Positions 1 through 9,271 of a DNA stretch of 64,000 nt are shown here, piece after piece. Source of the stretch: Planctomycetota bacterium. GTDB taxonomy: Bacteria > Planctomycetota > J058. Every line of letters begins with the position of its first letter. Positions within the stretch are counted from its first letter, which is position 1. The notes under the pieces were generated by a model, which was given only the letters and a program-made list of their open reading frames with translations, was not told the DNA's origin and did not search any database. The position numbers were made by a program, and so were the translations under genes. The stretch lies in contig RFHU01000012.1 in the NCBI GenBank assembly GCA_003695705.1, positions 24,083 through 88,082 of the forward strand. Direction: 5' to 3'.

Positions 1-1
1 C

Positions 2-1519
2 ACGCCCCACTACATCTCCCCCGAACAAGTCGACGCGCAGGAAGTCGATGCCCGAACCGACATCTACTCGCTGGGCGCGACCTTCTACCACCTGCTCACG
101 GGCGCACCGCCCTTTCGAGGGGCTTCCACCATCGACCTGCTGATGAAGCACGTCAGCGAGCCCCTCGTGCCTCCGCACGAGCGCGAGGCAGAGGTGCCCG
201 CGGCCCTCTCGCAGGTGGTGTGCCGCATGATGGCCAAGGCGCCGGCCGAGCGCTACCCGAACCTAGACGCCCTCATCGCGGACCTCGAGGCCCCCTCGCG
301 CGAGCCCCCCGCGCCACCGCCCGCTTCGGCGAGCGTCCACCACCAGCCCACCCAGCTCCTCACGGGCACCCTCGAGCCCCTGCAGACCCTCTCGCGGCCT
401 CTCAAGCCCCGGCGGTCGCCCCTCCTGCAGGTGGGATTCCTCCTCTTGCTGACCGCCCTTGGCGGACTGGCGAGCACCTACCGGACCCAACTCGAGCGGG
501 TGATCTCCGACCTCGGCCTGCTCCGCTCCGCCAGAGGCCAGGAACGCGCAGACGACCTGGCCGTCTTCGAAGAAACCCTGCGCGACCTACCCCCGGCGGA
601 GGCGCGCGCCCGCTACGAAGCCCTGGCGGACGCGCGGCCGGATCTGCGCGAGGCCATCGCCGCGCGCCTCGCCGCCCTTGGACAGCGCGCCATGAGCGCG
701 CGGGAGCGCGCCCTCGCCGCCCGCCTCGCCGAGGCCAAGGGTCTGCGCGCCCAGCGGGCCCTCGGGCCAGCCCTCGACCTCCTGAACGAGACCTTGGCCG
801 CGGTCGAGGACGAACTCGCGGGCGATCCTCCCGCGCAAGGGCTCCTCGCCAAGCTGCGTGCGCTGCGCAGCAAAATCCGCGACGAGCTGAGCAAGCTGGG
901 ACTGGCCTGGGTTCCGCGCCAGGCGCACGCCGTCCTCGGAGAGGGAGAACGCTCCCGCACGCTCGAAGACGTGGGGGGGTTCTACATCGGCCTGCGCGAG
1001 GTGACCTGCGCCGAATACGCCGCCTTCCTCGCCCGCAACGACGAGGCTCCGACTCCCCTCGGTTGGTCCGCACGCTCGCCCGCGACCGACGAGGAAGAAC
1101 TGCCCGTGGGCGGCGTTTCCGCAGCCGAGGCCCTCGCCTACGCCCGTTCCCTCGGCTTCCGCCTCCCCACGCCCGACGAGTGGGAACTCGCCGCGCGGGG
1201 AAGGGAGGGGCAGACCTGGCCTTGGGGCAACGAACCGCGAGAGGACGCCTGCAACTGGAGCCGAGGACGCCGGGGTACCCCCAAACCGCCGGGCAGCTTC
1301 CCGCAAGACCGAAGCCCCTTCGGCTGCCTGGACATGGCCGGCAACCTCTCCGAGCTCGTGGCGAACGAGGACGGCGTCCAGGTTCGCGGCGGGAGCTACG
1401 CAACCCCTAGGCTCGACAACGCCCGCCCCGCCTTCTTCGTCCCCGTGCCGAAGACCCTCCGGCACCCCGCGGTCGGCTTCCGACTGGCCACGACCAAGAT
1501 CCCCGCGAGGCCTCGGTGA
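2..1519 (+). CDS. Ser/Thr protein kinase C-terminal part, TM segment, FGE-sulfatase/SUMF1-like domain (5' truncated by window edge)
   Basis: Frame open from nt 2: TPHYISPEQVDAQEVDARTDIYSLGATFYHLLTGAPPF (kinase subdomains VIII-IX), TM segment, then RLPTPDEWELAARG..WPWGNE..DMAGNLSELV..VRGGSY..VGFR. Confidence 0.9.
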   Translation, partial: TPHYISPEQVDAQEVDARTDIYSLGATFYHLLTGAPPFRGASTIDLLMKHVSEPLVPPHEREAEVPAALSQVVCRMMAKAPAERYPNLDALIADLEAPSREPPAPPPASASVHHQPTQLLTGTLEPLQTLSRPLKPRRSPLLQVGFLLLLTALGGLASTYRTQLERVISDLGLLRSARGQERADDLAVFEETLRDLPPAEARARYEALADARPDLREAIAARLAALGQRAMSARERALAARLAEAKGLRAQRALGPALDLLNETLAAVEDELAGDPPAQGLLAKLRALRSKIRDELSKLGLAWVPRQAHAVLGEGERSRTLEDVGGFYIGLREVTCAEYAAFLARNDEAPTPLGWSARSPATDEEELPVGGVSAAEALAYARSLGFRLPTPDEWELAARGREGQTWPWGNEPREDACNWSRGRRGTPKPPGSFPQDRSPFGCLDMAGNLSELVANEDGVQVRGGSYATPRLDNARPAFFVPVPKTLRHPAVGFRLATTKIPARPR

Positions 1520-4500
1520 GCGGCGAACGCACGAGTCGACGGACCGGACGCCCGGCGCAGTCCTCCTCCGCACGAGGCAGCACCAGCGGCGACGGCCGGG
1601 TCGTCGCTGGCCCGCCCGAGTTGTCGGGAGCCTGGACGCCGGACGCCTGCCTCGAGGTCCTGCGGCGCGTCCTCGAGCGCCGCGCCGTCTGCTACCTGTT
1701 GGTCACCGACGGGAAGAGCGAGAAGTGCCTCTACTTCCCCTTCGGGGGTCTGCGCCTCACCTCCCTCGGCGCGCGGCGCGGAGTTCCGCTGCGCTGGCTG
1801 ATGAGCAAACACCCGTCCTGCACGCCCGAGCTCGCCCGCCAGCTCGAGAAGGTGACCGTGGGTTCGGGAGAGCGCGCGAGCCTCGAAGACTCCCTCAGCG
1901 GACCCCTGCGGGAGATTGCGCAGGTCTGCTCCAAGCGCATCGTCCGCGACGAGCTGCTGGACCTCGTGGTCTGGGACGGCGCCGAGTACGAATTCCACGC
2001 CAGCAACCCACCTCCGGTCATTTTCGAGCCCGAGTACGAGGCGGTGAAGCTCTCCCTCGGAGTGAAGGATCTGCTCAGCGAGGTTCGCCAGGCGGTCCCG
2101 CGGTGGAAGAAGCTCCGCCGCGCCTTGGGGTCGCCCTCGCGGACGCGGGTCACCCTCCGCTCCGGATCCCCCTCCGGACATCTCGAGCGCGCGCTGCTCG
2201 GCAGCCTGCGCGAAGCGGGCGGCGAGGGGAGGACCCTCGATGAGCTCGTGCTGCGCGGACGGCGGGCGGGCGCCACGGCCCTGGAGGTGTGCGAGCGGGT
2301 GGCCGAACTCTCCGAGCGGGGAACGCTTCGCGTCGAGCCGAACGCCAAGCCCCGTCCGCGGTCCAAGGAACTCCTGCGCCGCGAGGCGGACGAGCTCGAG
2401 GCGGCCATCGAGCTCATGATCAACAAGCTCGCCGCGCACCGCCGCATCGCCAACCTCTTCCGTCAGGCCGGCGACACGGCGCGCGCGAGCGAGCACCTGC
2501 AGCAAGTGGGCCTCGAACTCGAACGCCGCGACGACGCGGAAGGCGCCATCGAGGTCTACCGAGAGATCGTGGCCATGAACCCGCAGGCCTTCGCCGCGCG
2601 GGAGCACATCGCCCTCATGCTGGAGCGCCTTGGGCGAACCGCCGACGCCGTGCGCGAATGGTTCGCCCTCGCCCGGCAGTTCGCCTCCTTCGGCTTGTTC
2701 AACCGCGCCAAGGACCGCCTCCGGAAGGCGATCCGCCTCGACCGCAGGAACCCCGACCTGCGGCGCTTCCTCATCGACGCGCTCCAGGCCCTCGGCCAGC
2801 GACGGGAGGCCGCCCAGGAATACCGCCGCCTGGCCGAGCTCTACACCGCCGAGGGACGCGAGGACGAGGCCCTGACCTGCCTGCAGCAGGTCGCCGAGCT
2901 CGACAGCGCGGACGTCGAGGCGCGCGAGGCCTTGCGCCGCGCGGCGAGCGCGCGGGGCGCAGGGAGCAAGGCGAAGGCGCTCCTCGCCCTCGCCGTGTCC
3001 GCGCTGGTCCTGGCCGGCGGAGCGTTCTGGATCCACGGCCACTACCGCATGCTCCAGGCCCTCGCGCGCGCTCGCGAGGAGGCCCTGCAGGCCGCCCAGC
3101 AGGAGCGCTTCGCCGAGGCCCGACGTGCCCTCGACGACTTCCAGGCCCGGTTCGGAGTCTCCGACGACCGCCTCGCCGGAACCCGCGACGGCATCCGGGC
3201 CCTCGAGAACCTCGCCGCGCGCAAGCGCTTCGCCCGAGCCCAGGCCCTGGAAGAAAAGCGGGAGGTACGGGCGGCGATGGATGCCTACCGCGCGGTCCGT
3301 CGCCAAGCGCCCGACTCCAAGTGGGCCCGCCGGGCGGAAGAGCGACTCGCGGCCATCGAGAAGCTCGCGCGCAAGGCCGAACGCGCCGCCCAAGCCGTGG
3401 CCGCGCTCATCGAGGTTGGCGGGCGCGAGCAGGAAGCGGCCAAGCAGGGCTTCGAGCTCATGCGCACCTACTCTTGGACCGCCGCGGCGCGGGCCACGAC
3501 GGTGCCCCTCCTCGTGGAGACCGAACCGCCCGGCGCGAGTGTGGAGGTCGAAGGGGAGCCGCAGCGCGGGGTCACGCCCTGCTTCGCCTGGCTCCCCGGG
3601 CCCGACCCGCTGCGCATCACGTGCCGCCGCGACGGCTACGAACCCACCTCCGCGGTGGTCGACCCCGCGGGCATCGTGCCCCCCCGCTGGCCCTTGCGCC
3701 TCCAACTGCAACGCAAGCTCCGCTGGCGCCAGACCACGGAGGGGCCGCTCGTCCAAGCACCCGGTGTGGCGGACGACGGGAGCATCGTGCTCGCCGGCAG
3801 CGACTACCGCCTCTACGGCCTCGACCCCACCGGAGCGCTTCGCTGGAGCCGGCTGTTGGGCCTGTTCGTCGAAACCACCGGACCCCCGGTGCTCGCCGGA
3901 CGGACCGCCGTCGTCGTACTGGACGGCCGAGAAGTGGTCGCCTTCGACGTCGACACGGGTCGCCGCCGCTGGCGGAACCGCCGCGAAGGACCCGAACTGC
4001 ACGCCGTCGGAGCGCTCTCGACTTCCCTGCTCCTCGTTGCCGCTCGCGCGCGTGTGGACGCCTTCGACCCGGTGCGGGGTCGCCTGCGCTGGAGCCGCCG
4101 CCTTCCCGGAAGCCTGGCCGGGCCCTTGACCGTCGATCCGCCGCGGCGGCGCGCCGTGGGCGCAACGACGGGGGGGTTGTTGGTCATCGTCGACGAAGCG
4201 GGCAAGGTCTACGGCCTCAAGGTCCCGGGCCGGCCGGTGGGCCGGGCCGTGCCCGGCCCCACCGGCTGCCTCGTGGCCACCGACGACGGCAAGCTCCACT
4301 TGGTGTGGCGCACGGTCCGCTGGTCCCGGGTCCTCGGCGAAGCGCCCGGCGCGACGCCACTCTGGGCTGGAGATCGGATCTACGTGCCCGTGGAGGACAC
4401 CCTGCTCTGCCTCTCCGCGGCCGACGGCGAACCCATCTGGTCGCGGCGCTTTTCGGCCAAACTCTCGACGCCGGCCTTCCGCGAGGGAAGGCTCTACGTG

Positions 4501-4668
4501 AGCACCCGCGACGGCCGCGTCCACGCCCTGGTCGCCGCGACGGGCAAGACCCGCTGGATCCACCGCGCCGGCGGCGCGGTCTACGCGCCGCCGGTCCCCG
4601 TCGACGGGGCGGTGCTCGTCGCGTCGACGGACCGGAGCCTCAGCACCATCGTCGACGAACTCCGCTGA
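1516..4668 (+). CDS. DUF4388-like / TPR / TM / PEGA / PQQ beta-propeller-like protein
   Basis: 1050 aa; DUF4388-like N-terminus, TPR block, TM helix, PEGA-like LVETEPPGASVEVEGEPQRGVTPC, PQQ-type repeats (LYGLDPTGALRWSR.., YVSTRDGRVHALVAATGKTRWIH). GTG start overlaps upstream TGA (GTGA). Confidence 0.85.
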   Translation: MSGERTSRRTGRPAQSSSARGSTSGDGRVVAGPPELSGAWTPDACLEVLRRVLERRAVCYLLVTDGKSEKCLYFPFGGLRLTSLGARRGVPLRWLMSKHPSCTPELARQLEKVTVGSGERASLEDSLSGPLREIAQVCSKRIVRDELLDLVVWDGAEYEFHASNPPPVIFEPEYEAVKLSLGVKDLLSEVRQAVPRWKKLRRALGSPSRTRVTLRSGSPSGHLERALLGSLREAGGEGRTLDELVLRGRRAGATALEVCERVAELSERGTLRVEPNAKPRPRSKELLRREADELEAAIELMINKLAAHRRIANLFRQAGDTARASEHLQQVGLELERRDDAEGAIEVYREIVAMNPQAFAAREHIALMLERLGRTADAVREWFALARQFASFGLFNRAKDRLRKAIRLDRRNPDLRRFLIDALQALGQRREAAQEYRRLAELYTAEGREDEALTCLQQVAELDSADVEAREALRRAASARGAGSKAKALLALAVSALVLAGGAFWIHGHYRMLQALARAREEALQAAQQERFAEARRALDDFQARFGVSDDRLAGTRDGIRALENLAARKRFARAQALEEKREVRAAMDAYRAVRRQAPDSKWARRAEERLAAIEKLARKAERAAQAVAALIEVGGREQEAAKQGFELMRTYSWTAAARATTVPLLVETEPPGASVEVEGEPQRGVTPCFAWLPGPDPLRITCRRDGYEPTSAVVDPAGIVPPRWPLRLQLQRKLRWRQTTEGPLVQAPGVADDGSIVLAGSDYRLYGLDPTGALRWSRLLGLFVETTGPPVLAGRTAVVVLDGREVVAFDVDTGRRRWRNRREGPELHAVGALSTSLLLVAARARVDAFDPVRGRLRWSRRLPGSLAGPLTVDPPRRRAVGATTGGLLVIVDEAGKVYGLKVPGRPVGRAVPGPTGCLVATDDGKLHLVWRTVRWSRVLGEAPGATPLWAGDRIYVPVEDTLLCLSAADGEPIWSRRFSAKLSTPAFREGRLYVSTRDGRVHALVAATGKTRWIHRAGGAVYAPPVPVDGAVLVASTDRSLSTIVDELR

Positions 4669-4851
4669 TCGGGTAGCGCGAACGCCCTCCAAGGGGCCTC
4701 GGCGCGGAGACCATCGCCTCGGCCGAACGAGCGGCGATCGCGCCCGAAGGACTCGGGAACCAAGGCGCGAAGGCGGCGTGTATCCTTCCCCGGGCAGTCC
4801 AATGCTGCCGGGCCGAGACAGCCGCGTTCGTATGCTGGAAGGAGTTTTTTC

Positions 4852-6189
4852 GTGCGCCTCGATCGAGTTTCTCGCAGCCTCCTACTCGCCATCGCCGTCC
4901 TCGCGGCGGCGTCCCCCCTCCCCGCAGCGGAGGCGGACCTCTCCGCGAGCATTCAGGGCTTCGGGTTCGACCTCCACCGCCGCCTCGCCAGCGAGCGGAA
5001 GAGCGTCGTGTTCTCTCCCTACTCGCTCTGGCTGGCCTTCGTCACGGTTCGCGCGGGCGCGCGCGGGGAGACGGCCAAGGAGCTGGACGCTGCCTTGCAC
5101 CTCCCCGCAGGAGGTCTCGTCGACGCCCATCGCGCCCTGTCGGAGTCCCTGCGCGCGTCGATGGAGAAGGGCGTGCGGGCCTACGAGCGCGAGCGGCGCC
5201 GGTTCCAAGACGAGGAAGAAGATCGCTTCGTGGAGCGAGACCAGCCCCTCTTGCCTCCGGTCTACCAGGTCCTCAACCGCCTCTTCGTCCAGACTGGCCT
5301 CCCGCTGCAGGAGCGCTTCCTACGTCGCCTCACGGTCCACTACGACACCCCCGTGCTCCGCCTCGACTTCTCCGACCCGAGCTCGGCCAGCGCGCGGATC
5401 AACGCCTGGTTGGAGCGGGAGACGCGCGGCCAGCTTCGCGGGGCGGTTTCGCCGAGTTCCTTCGCCGCGGAGACCCGCCTCGCCTTGATCACGGCCGTCA
5501 CCTTTCGGGGGAGCTGGCACACGCTGTTCGACGAGGACGTTCGCGAGCTCCCCTTCCACGGGGTCGACGGAGAGACCTACGAGGTCCCCACGATGATGCT
5601 CGAGGAGGAGCTCCCCTACGCCGAAGATGCGCGGTTGCAGGTCCTCGAACTTCCCTACAAGGGGAAGGAGTTCAGCATGCTGCTGCTCCTCCCCCGGCGC
5701 TGGGACGGCCTGCCGGAGCTCGAGCGGCGTCTCTCCCCGGAACTTCTCTCGAGCTACGTCTCGCGGCTCCAGCGCCGCCAGGTCGTGGTGCGCATGCCCG
5801 AGTTCCAGGTGCGGAACGACCTCGATGCCCGCCGCGCTTTGCAGTCCCTTGGCGTTCGGCGCCTCTTCGTGCGCGGGAAGGCGCAGCTGGGAGACCTTTC
5901 CCCCGTGCCGGAGTTGTGCGTGAACGGGGTGGCCCACTCCGCGAGGATCGCCGTGGACCGGCGGGGGACCGTGGCCGAGGCGGTCACCGCCGTGGGGCTC
6001 GAGTTCGGCGTCGAGCCCCCGCCTCCGGTCTACTTCATCGCCGACCACCCCTTCGTGTTCGTCCTCCGGCACCCAAAGACGGGCTGCGTCCTCTTCCTGG
6101 GGCGCTTCGGGGCTCCCGAGCGAGCTCCCGTGGGGCGCAGGGCGACGCCCGCGGCGAAGAGCGACGACGCTGGCGGCGAGGGCGAGTAG
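4852..6189 (+). CDS. Secreted serpin-family protein
   Basis: Signal peptide; serpin motifs VFSPYSLWLAFVTVRAGARGETAKEL, LALITAVTFRGSW, ADHPFVFVLRHPKTGCVLFLGRF; hinge RGTVAEAVTAV. RBS GGAAGGAG. Confidence 0.93.
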   Translation: MRLDRVSRSLLLAIAVLAAASPLPAAEADLSASIQGFGFDLHRRLASERKSVVFSPYSLWLAFVTVRAGARGETAKELDAALHLPAGGLVDAHRALSESLRASMEKGVRAYERERRRFQDEEEDRFVERDQPLLPPVYQVLNRLFVQTGLPLQERFLRRLTVHYDTPVLRLDFSDPSSASARINAWLERETRGQLRGAVSPSSFAAETRLALITAVTFRGSWHTLFDEDVRELPFHGVDGETYEVPTMMLEEELPYAEDARLQVLELPYKGKEFSMLLLLPRRWDGLPELERRLSPELLSSYVSRLQRRQVVVRMPEFQVRNDLDARRALQSLGVRRLFVRGKAQLGDLSPVPELCVNGVAHSARIAVDRRGTVAEAVTAVGLEFGVEPPPPVYFIADHPFVFVLRHPKTGCVLFLGRFGAPERAPVGRRATPAAKSDDAGGEGE

Positions 6190-6277
6190 TTCCGCGCGGG
6201 GGGGCTCGCGCCCTCTTTCAGCACTCCGCGCGCCGAGGTCTCCAAGACGGTTCCCTGGATGGGGGTCCAGCCGTCGC

Positions 6278-6991
6278 TCAGGCCCCAAGACGGGTCCGAC
6301 CCTCCCGCGCCTCTTCGGATCCAGAGGGGTTTTGCGTCGCGCCAGAGCCGGAGTCGGCCCGGCGGCAGGGGGCGCGGCGAAAGGCGACGAAGTAGGCCAG
6401 GGTCCCGAGGGCGAAGCCGGCGGGAACATCCACGATGTAGTGCTGCTTGACCAACACCGTGGAGGCCATGATGGCGCAGGCCTCGATCCAAGCCAGCCAA
6501 GCCCAGCGGGGAGCGTAGCGGGCGACGATCCAGGCCACGAGCACGGCGTTGGCCGTGTGGAGGCTGGGGAAGATGTTGTAGCCCGGGTCCACGCGGTAGA
6601 GCCATTCGAGGGCGGCCATCGTGAGGCCCTCGCCTCCGAGTTCGGGCCGCAGCATGCGGGTGGGAACCGCGTAGAAGAAGACGATGCTCGGTGCGTAGGT
6701 GAGGGCGTAGGCGCTGGCGATCCTTCGGAAGCGCCCCAACTCCCCGCAGAAGAAGAGAGGCACGAAGCAGAGGGGGAAGTAGGAGAGATACGGCCAGACC
6801 CACACGGGCCAGAAGGGAATCCGCCGGTCGACGGCCGGGATCTCCGTGATCCAGGGGGTCGCGCCCCGCTCGACGAGGTGCGCGTTGTGGAAGTCGACCG
6901 CGTAGAAGCCCACCCCGAGGACGACGGCGAGGACGAGACCTACCCCCACCTTCTCCAGCCATTCGAGCGCCGGGGACCGTGTCGCGACCAT
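6278..6991 (-). CDS. PAP2 / inositolphosphotransferase Aur1/Ipt1-like membrane phosphatase
   Basis: Multi-TM protein with PSLHTA and KQHYIVDVPAG motifs; internal ATG (MVATRSPALEW) preferred over the longer listed ORF. Confidence 0.8.
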   Translation of the reverse strand: MVATRSPALEWLEKVGVGLVLAVVLGVGFYAVDFHNAHLVERGATPWITEIPAVDRRIPFWPVWVWPYLSYFPLCFVPLFFCGELGRFRRIASAYALTYAPSIVFFYAVPTRMLRPELGGEGLTMAALEWLYRVDPGYNIFPSLHTANAVLVAWIVARYAPRWAWLAWIEACAIMASTVLVKQHYIVDVPAGFALGTLAYFVAFRRAPCRRADSGSGATQNPSGSEEAREGRTRLGA

Positions 6992-7175
6992 CGTGGACTG
7001 CACGGGGAGGAATCCTACCCGCTCCGACCGCCTCGGGGCACTGCCGCGCGACGGCAAGGACGTCCGGACGGCTCGGTCCCACCGTCCGGGGCGCACGAGC
7101 CGGGGGGCGCGGCATCGCGGGCGGCCTCCACGGCGACGCGAGCGGGTCGGGCTGCCGTCGGCCGGCGGTCCTGAG

Positions 7176-7181
7176 TAGGAT
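7176..7181 (+). promoter_or_regulatory. TAGGAT -10-like box, 24 nt before GTG 7206
   Basis: Member of recurrent TAGGMT motif set. Confidence 0.5.
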
Positions 7182-7205
7182 GTCCTGCAGGGAGGCCCGG
7201 GAGCC

Positions 7206-8588
7206 GTGACCCCAGAGGATCGCTTTCGGCTGCTCGCGGGGGTGGCCCTGGTCGACGGGCGCTTCGAGCCCGCCGAGGAGCGACTCCTCCTCCGCTGCGC
7301 CCGCTGGCTCGGGGTCGCGCCCGGCCGAGCGGGCGCCCTGCTCGAGGAACTCGCTCGCGCCGGAGGGGTCCGGGGACTCTCCCTACCCCCCGACGCCGAG
7401 GAGCGTCGCCGCCTCTTCCGAGGCGTCGTGTGGGTCGTGGCGGCCGACGGCCGCGTCACCGTTCCCGAACAGAGCCTGCTGCTGCGCCTCGCCCCCCACT
7501 TCGGCGTGGATGCCCCCGAGGTAGGGAAGTTGCTCTCCGAGGCCCTTTGCGCGGTCTCCCGCGCGGACGAACTCCCCGCGGGCTGGCGTCGGCCGACGGG
7601 CCTTCGCTCCCCTCCGCCCCGACCCCGGCGGACGACCCGGCGCCTGCTCGGCCCGGGGACGGTCCTCGCCGGGCGCTTCCGCGTCGAGGAGGTCATCGGT
7701 CGAGGCGGCTTCGGCACGGTTTACCGAGCGCGGCACCTCGACCTGGGAGAGGACGTCGCCCTCAAGATCCTCTCTCGCAGGGTCGCCAGCGACGACGCGG
7801 CGCGGGAGCGCTTCCTCGCCGAGGTCAAAGCGTGCCGCTCCTTCGCCCACCGCTACGCCGTCGCGGTGCGGGAATTCGGTCGGGACCGCGCGCACGAACT
7901 CCTCTACTTCAGCATGGACCTCGTGCGCGGACGGACCCTGGGCGACCTGCTCGCCGCGGACGGCCCGCAGCCGGCCGAGCGACTCGTCCCCCTCTTCGCG
8001 CAGGCCCTCGAAGCCCTTGCCGAGGCCCACCGCGTCGGCATCGTCCACAGCGACCTCAAGGCCGACAACTTGATGCTGACCCGAGGGCCGGAGGGCGACG
8101 AGGAGATCCGGGTACTCGACTTCGGCATCGCCCGGGCCGTCGAGCGCGCCGGCAGCACCTCGTCCGGGGAGTTGACCGCGGGAGGAGAGGTCGTGGGCAC
8201 CCTGGCGACCATGAGCCCCGAGCAGGCGCAGGGACTGCCCCTCGACGGGCGCAGCGACATCTACTCGTTGGCCGTGGTCCTCTGCCGCGCACTGACGGGA
8301 CGCCTCCCTTACGGCCGGCACCTCGAGGCCTCGGACACCAAGATCGCCGTGCTCTACCACATCATCAACGCGCCGCCGCGCACCCTGGACGAGGCGGACG
8401 GCCTTCCGCCGGCCCTGCGGCAGGTCCTCCGCCGCTGCCTCGCCAAGTCGCCCGCGGAGCGCTACCCCAGCGCCGACGCCGCCCGCGCCGCACTCCTCGA
8501 GGCGATGCGCTCCCCGGAGCCCGAACCGCTCCGGGCGCCCATCAGTCGCTGGTTCCGTCGCTGGGTGGACCCCGGAAGGTCGCCGTGA
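7206..8588 (+). CDS. TerB-like domain fused to Ser/Thr protein kinase
   Basis: N-terminal tandem helical region (FRLLAGVALVDGRFEPAEERLLLRCA.., VVAADGRVTVPEQSLLLRLA) then GRGGFGTVYRA..VALK..HSDLKADN..DFGIA..MSPEQ; GTG start. Confidence 0.88.
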   Translation: MTPEDRFRLLAGVALVDGRFEPAEERLLLRCARWLGVAPGRAGALLEELARAGGVRGLSLPPDAEERRRLFRGVVWVVAADGRVTVPEQSLLLRLAPHFGVDAPEVGKLLSEALCAVSRADELPAGWRRPTGLRSPPPRPRRTTRRLLGPGTVLAGRFRVEEVIGRGGFGTVYRARHLDLGEDVALKILSRRVASDDAARERFLAEVKACRSFAHRYAVAVREFGRDRAHELLYFSMDLVRGRTLGDLLAADGPQPAERLVPLFAQALEALAEAHRVGIVHSDLKADNLMLTRGPEGDEEIRVLDFGIARAVERAGSTSSGELTAGGEVVGTLATMSPEQAQGLPLDGRSDIYSLAVVLCRALTGRLPYGRHLEASDTKIAVLYHIINAPPRTLDEADGLPPALRQVLRRCLAKSPAERYPSADAARAALLEAMRSPEPEPLRAPISRWFRRWVDPGRSP

Positions 8589-9097
8589 AGCCACCGAATC
8601 GGCGCAGAGCGCCGGCCGCACACCGGATCGTGGTGGCGGAGCTGCTGGTGGGGTTCGCCCCCCTCGGCTGCACGCACAACCATCTCTCGGTGGCCTTGCG
8701 GGCCGACACCGAGGCTCCGCCCCCGGCGTCCTCCGACCATCTGCGGGTCGACTTCGACGAGCTCGCCCCCTGCGACCTACGGGTGCATCGCGGACCGGGC
8801 GTCGCGGAGGTCGTGTTGCGCCCGCACTCCGGACACACCTGGAGGCTCGAGTGGCAGGGAACCGCCCGCTACTTCTTGCTCGTCGCCTGCGAGGAAGACC
8901 TGCGCCTCCTCGGCGGAAAAGGACGGGCCGCGAGCCTCCCCGCAAGCGCGGCCGTCGGTCTCCTGCTCGGACTCGACGGCCGTGTGGCGAAGCTTGGAGA
9001 GGGAGACGGCTCGGAGCCTCCTCGCTGGGAACCCTTCCTGGTCGGCCGACCCGTGAACCGATCCCGCGAGGGACATCGCCATCCCCACCACCACTGA
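8585..9097 (+). CDS. Hypothetical protein translationally coupled to TerB-kinase
   Basis: GTG start overlaps kinase TGA (GTGA, 8585-8588); 170-aa reading frame; no family recognised. Confidence 0.6.
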   Translation: MKPPNRRRAPAAHRIVVAELLVGFAPLGCTHNHLSVALRADTEAPPPASSDHLRVDFDELAPCDLRVHRGPGVAEVVLRPHSGHTWRLEWQGTARYFLLVACEEDLRLLGGKGRAASLPASAAVGLLLGLDGRVAKLGEGDGSEPPRWEPFLVGRPVNRSREGHRHPHHH

Positions 9098-9258
9098 ACC
9101 CCGCAGACTCCACCCACCCGCCCAACGGAAAAGGGGCCTGCCGACCTCGGCGCCGACCGGACGCCGCGGTCGGCTCGCCTCTTCCTCCGCAGGACGCGCT
9201 CGGCGAACGGGCCGGCCGTCCCGCACGGCCGCCCTCGCGCGGCGGGGCTGGGCCCGCG

Positions 9259-9264
9259 TAGGAT
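9259..9264 (+). promoter_or_regulatory. TAGGAT -10-like box, 7 nt before GTG 9272
   Basis: Member of recurrent TAGGMT motif set. Confidence 0.5.
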
Positions 9265-9271
9265 CGAGGCC

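Noticed and set aside
1396-4692. 1098-aa minus-strand ORF opposite the PEGA/PQQ gene
   Set aside because: High-GC shadow ORF: plus strand encodes recognisable domains; minus translation is low-complexity Arg/Gly/Ala-rich with no family.
9213-9231. Hairpin cggccgt-cccgc-acggccg as an intrinsic terminator
   Set aside because: Short stem with no U-tract in a genome where such GC hairpins arise often by chance.
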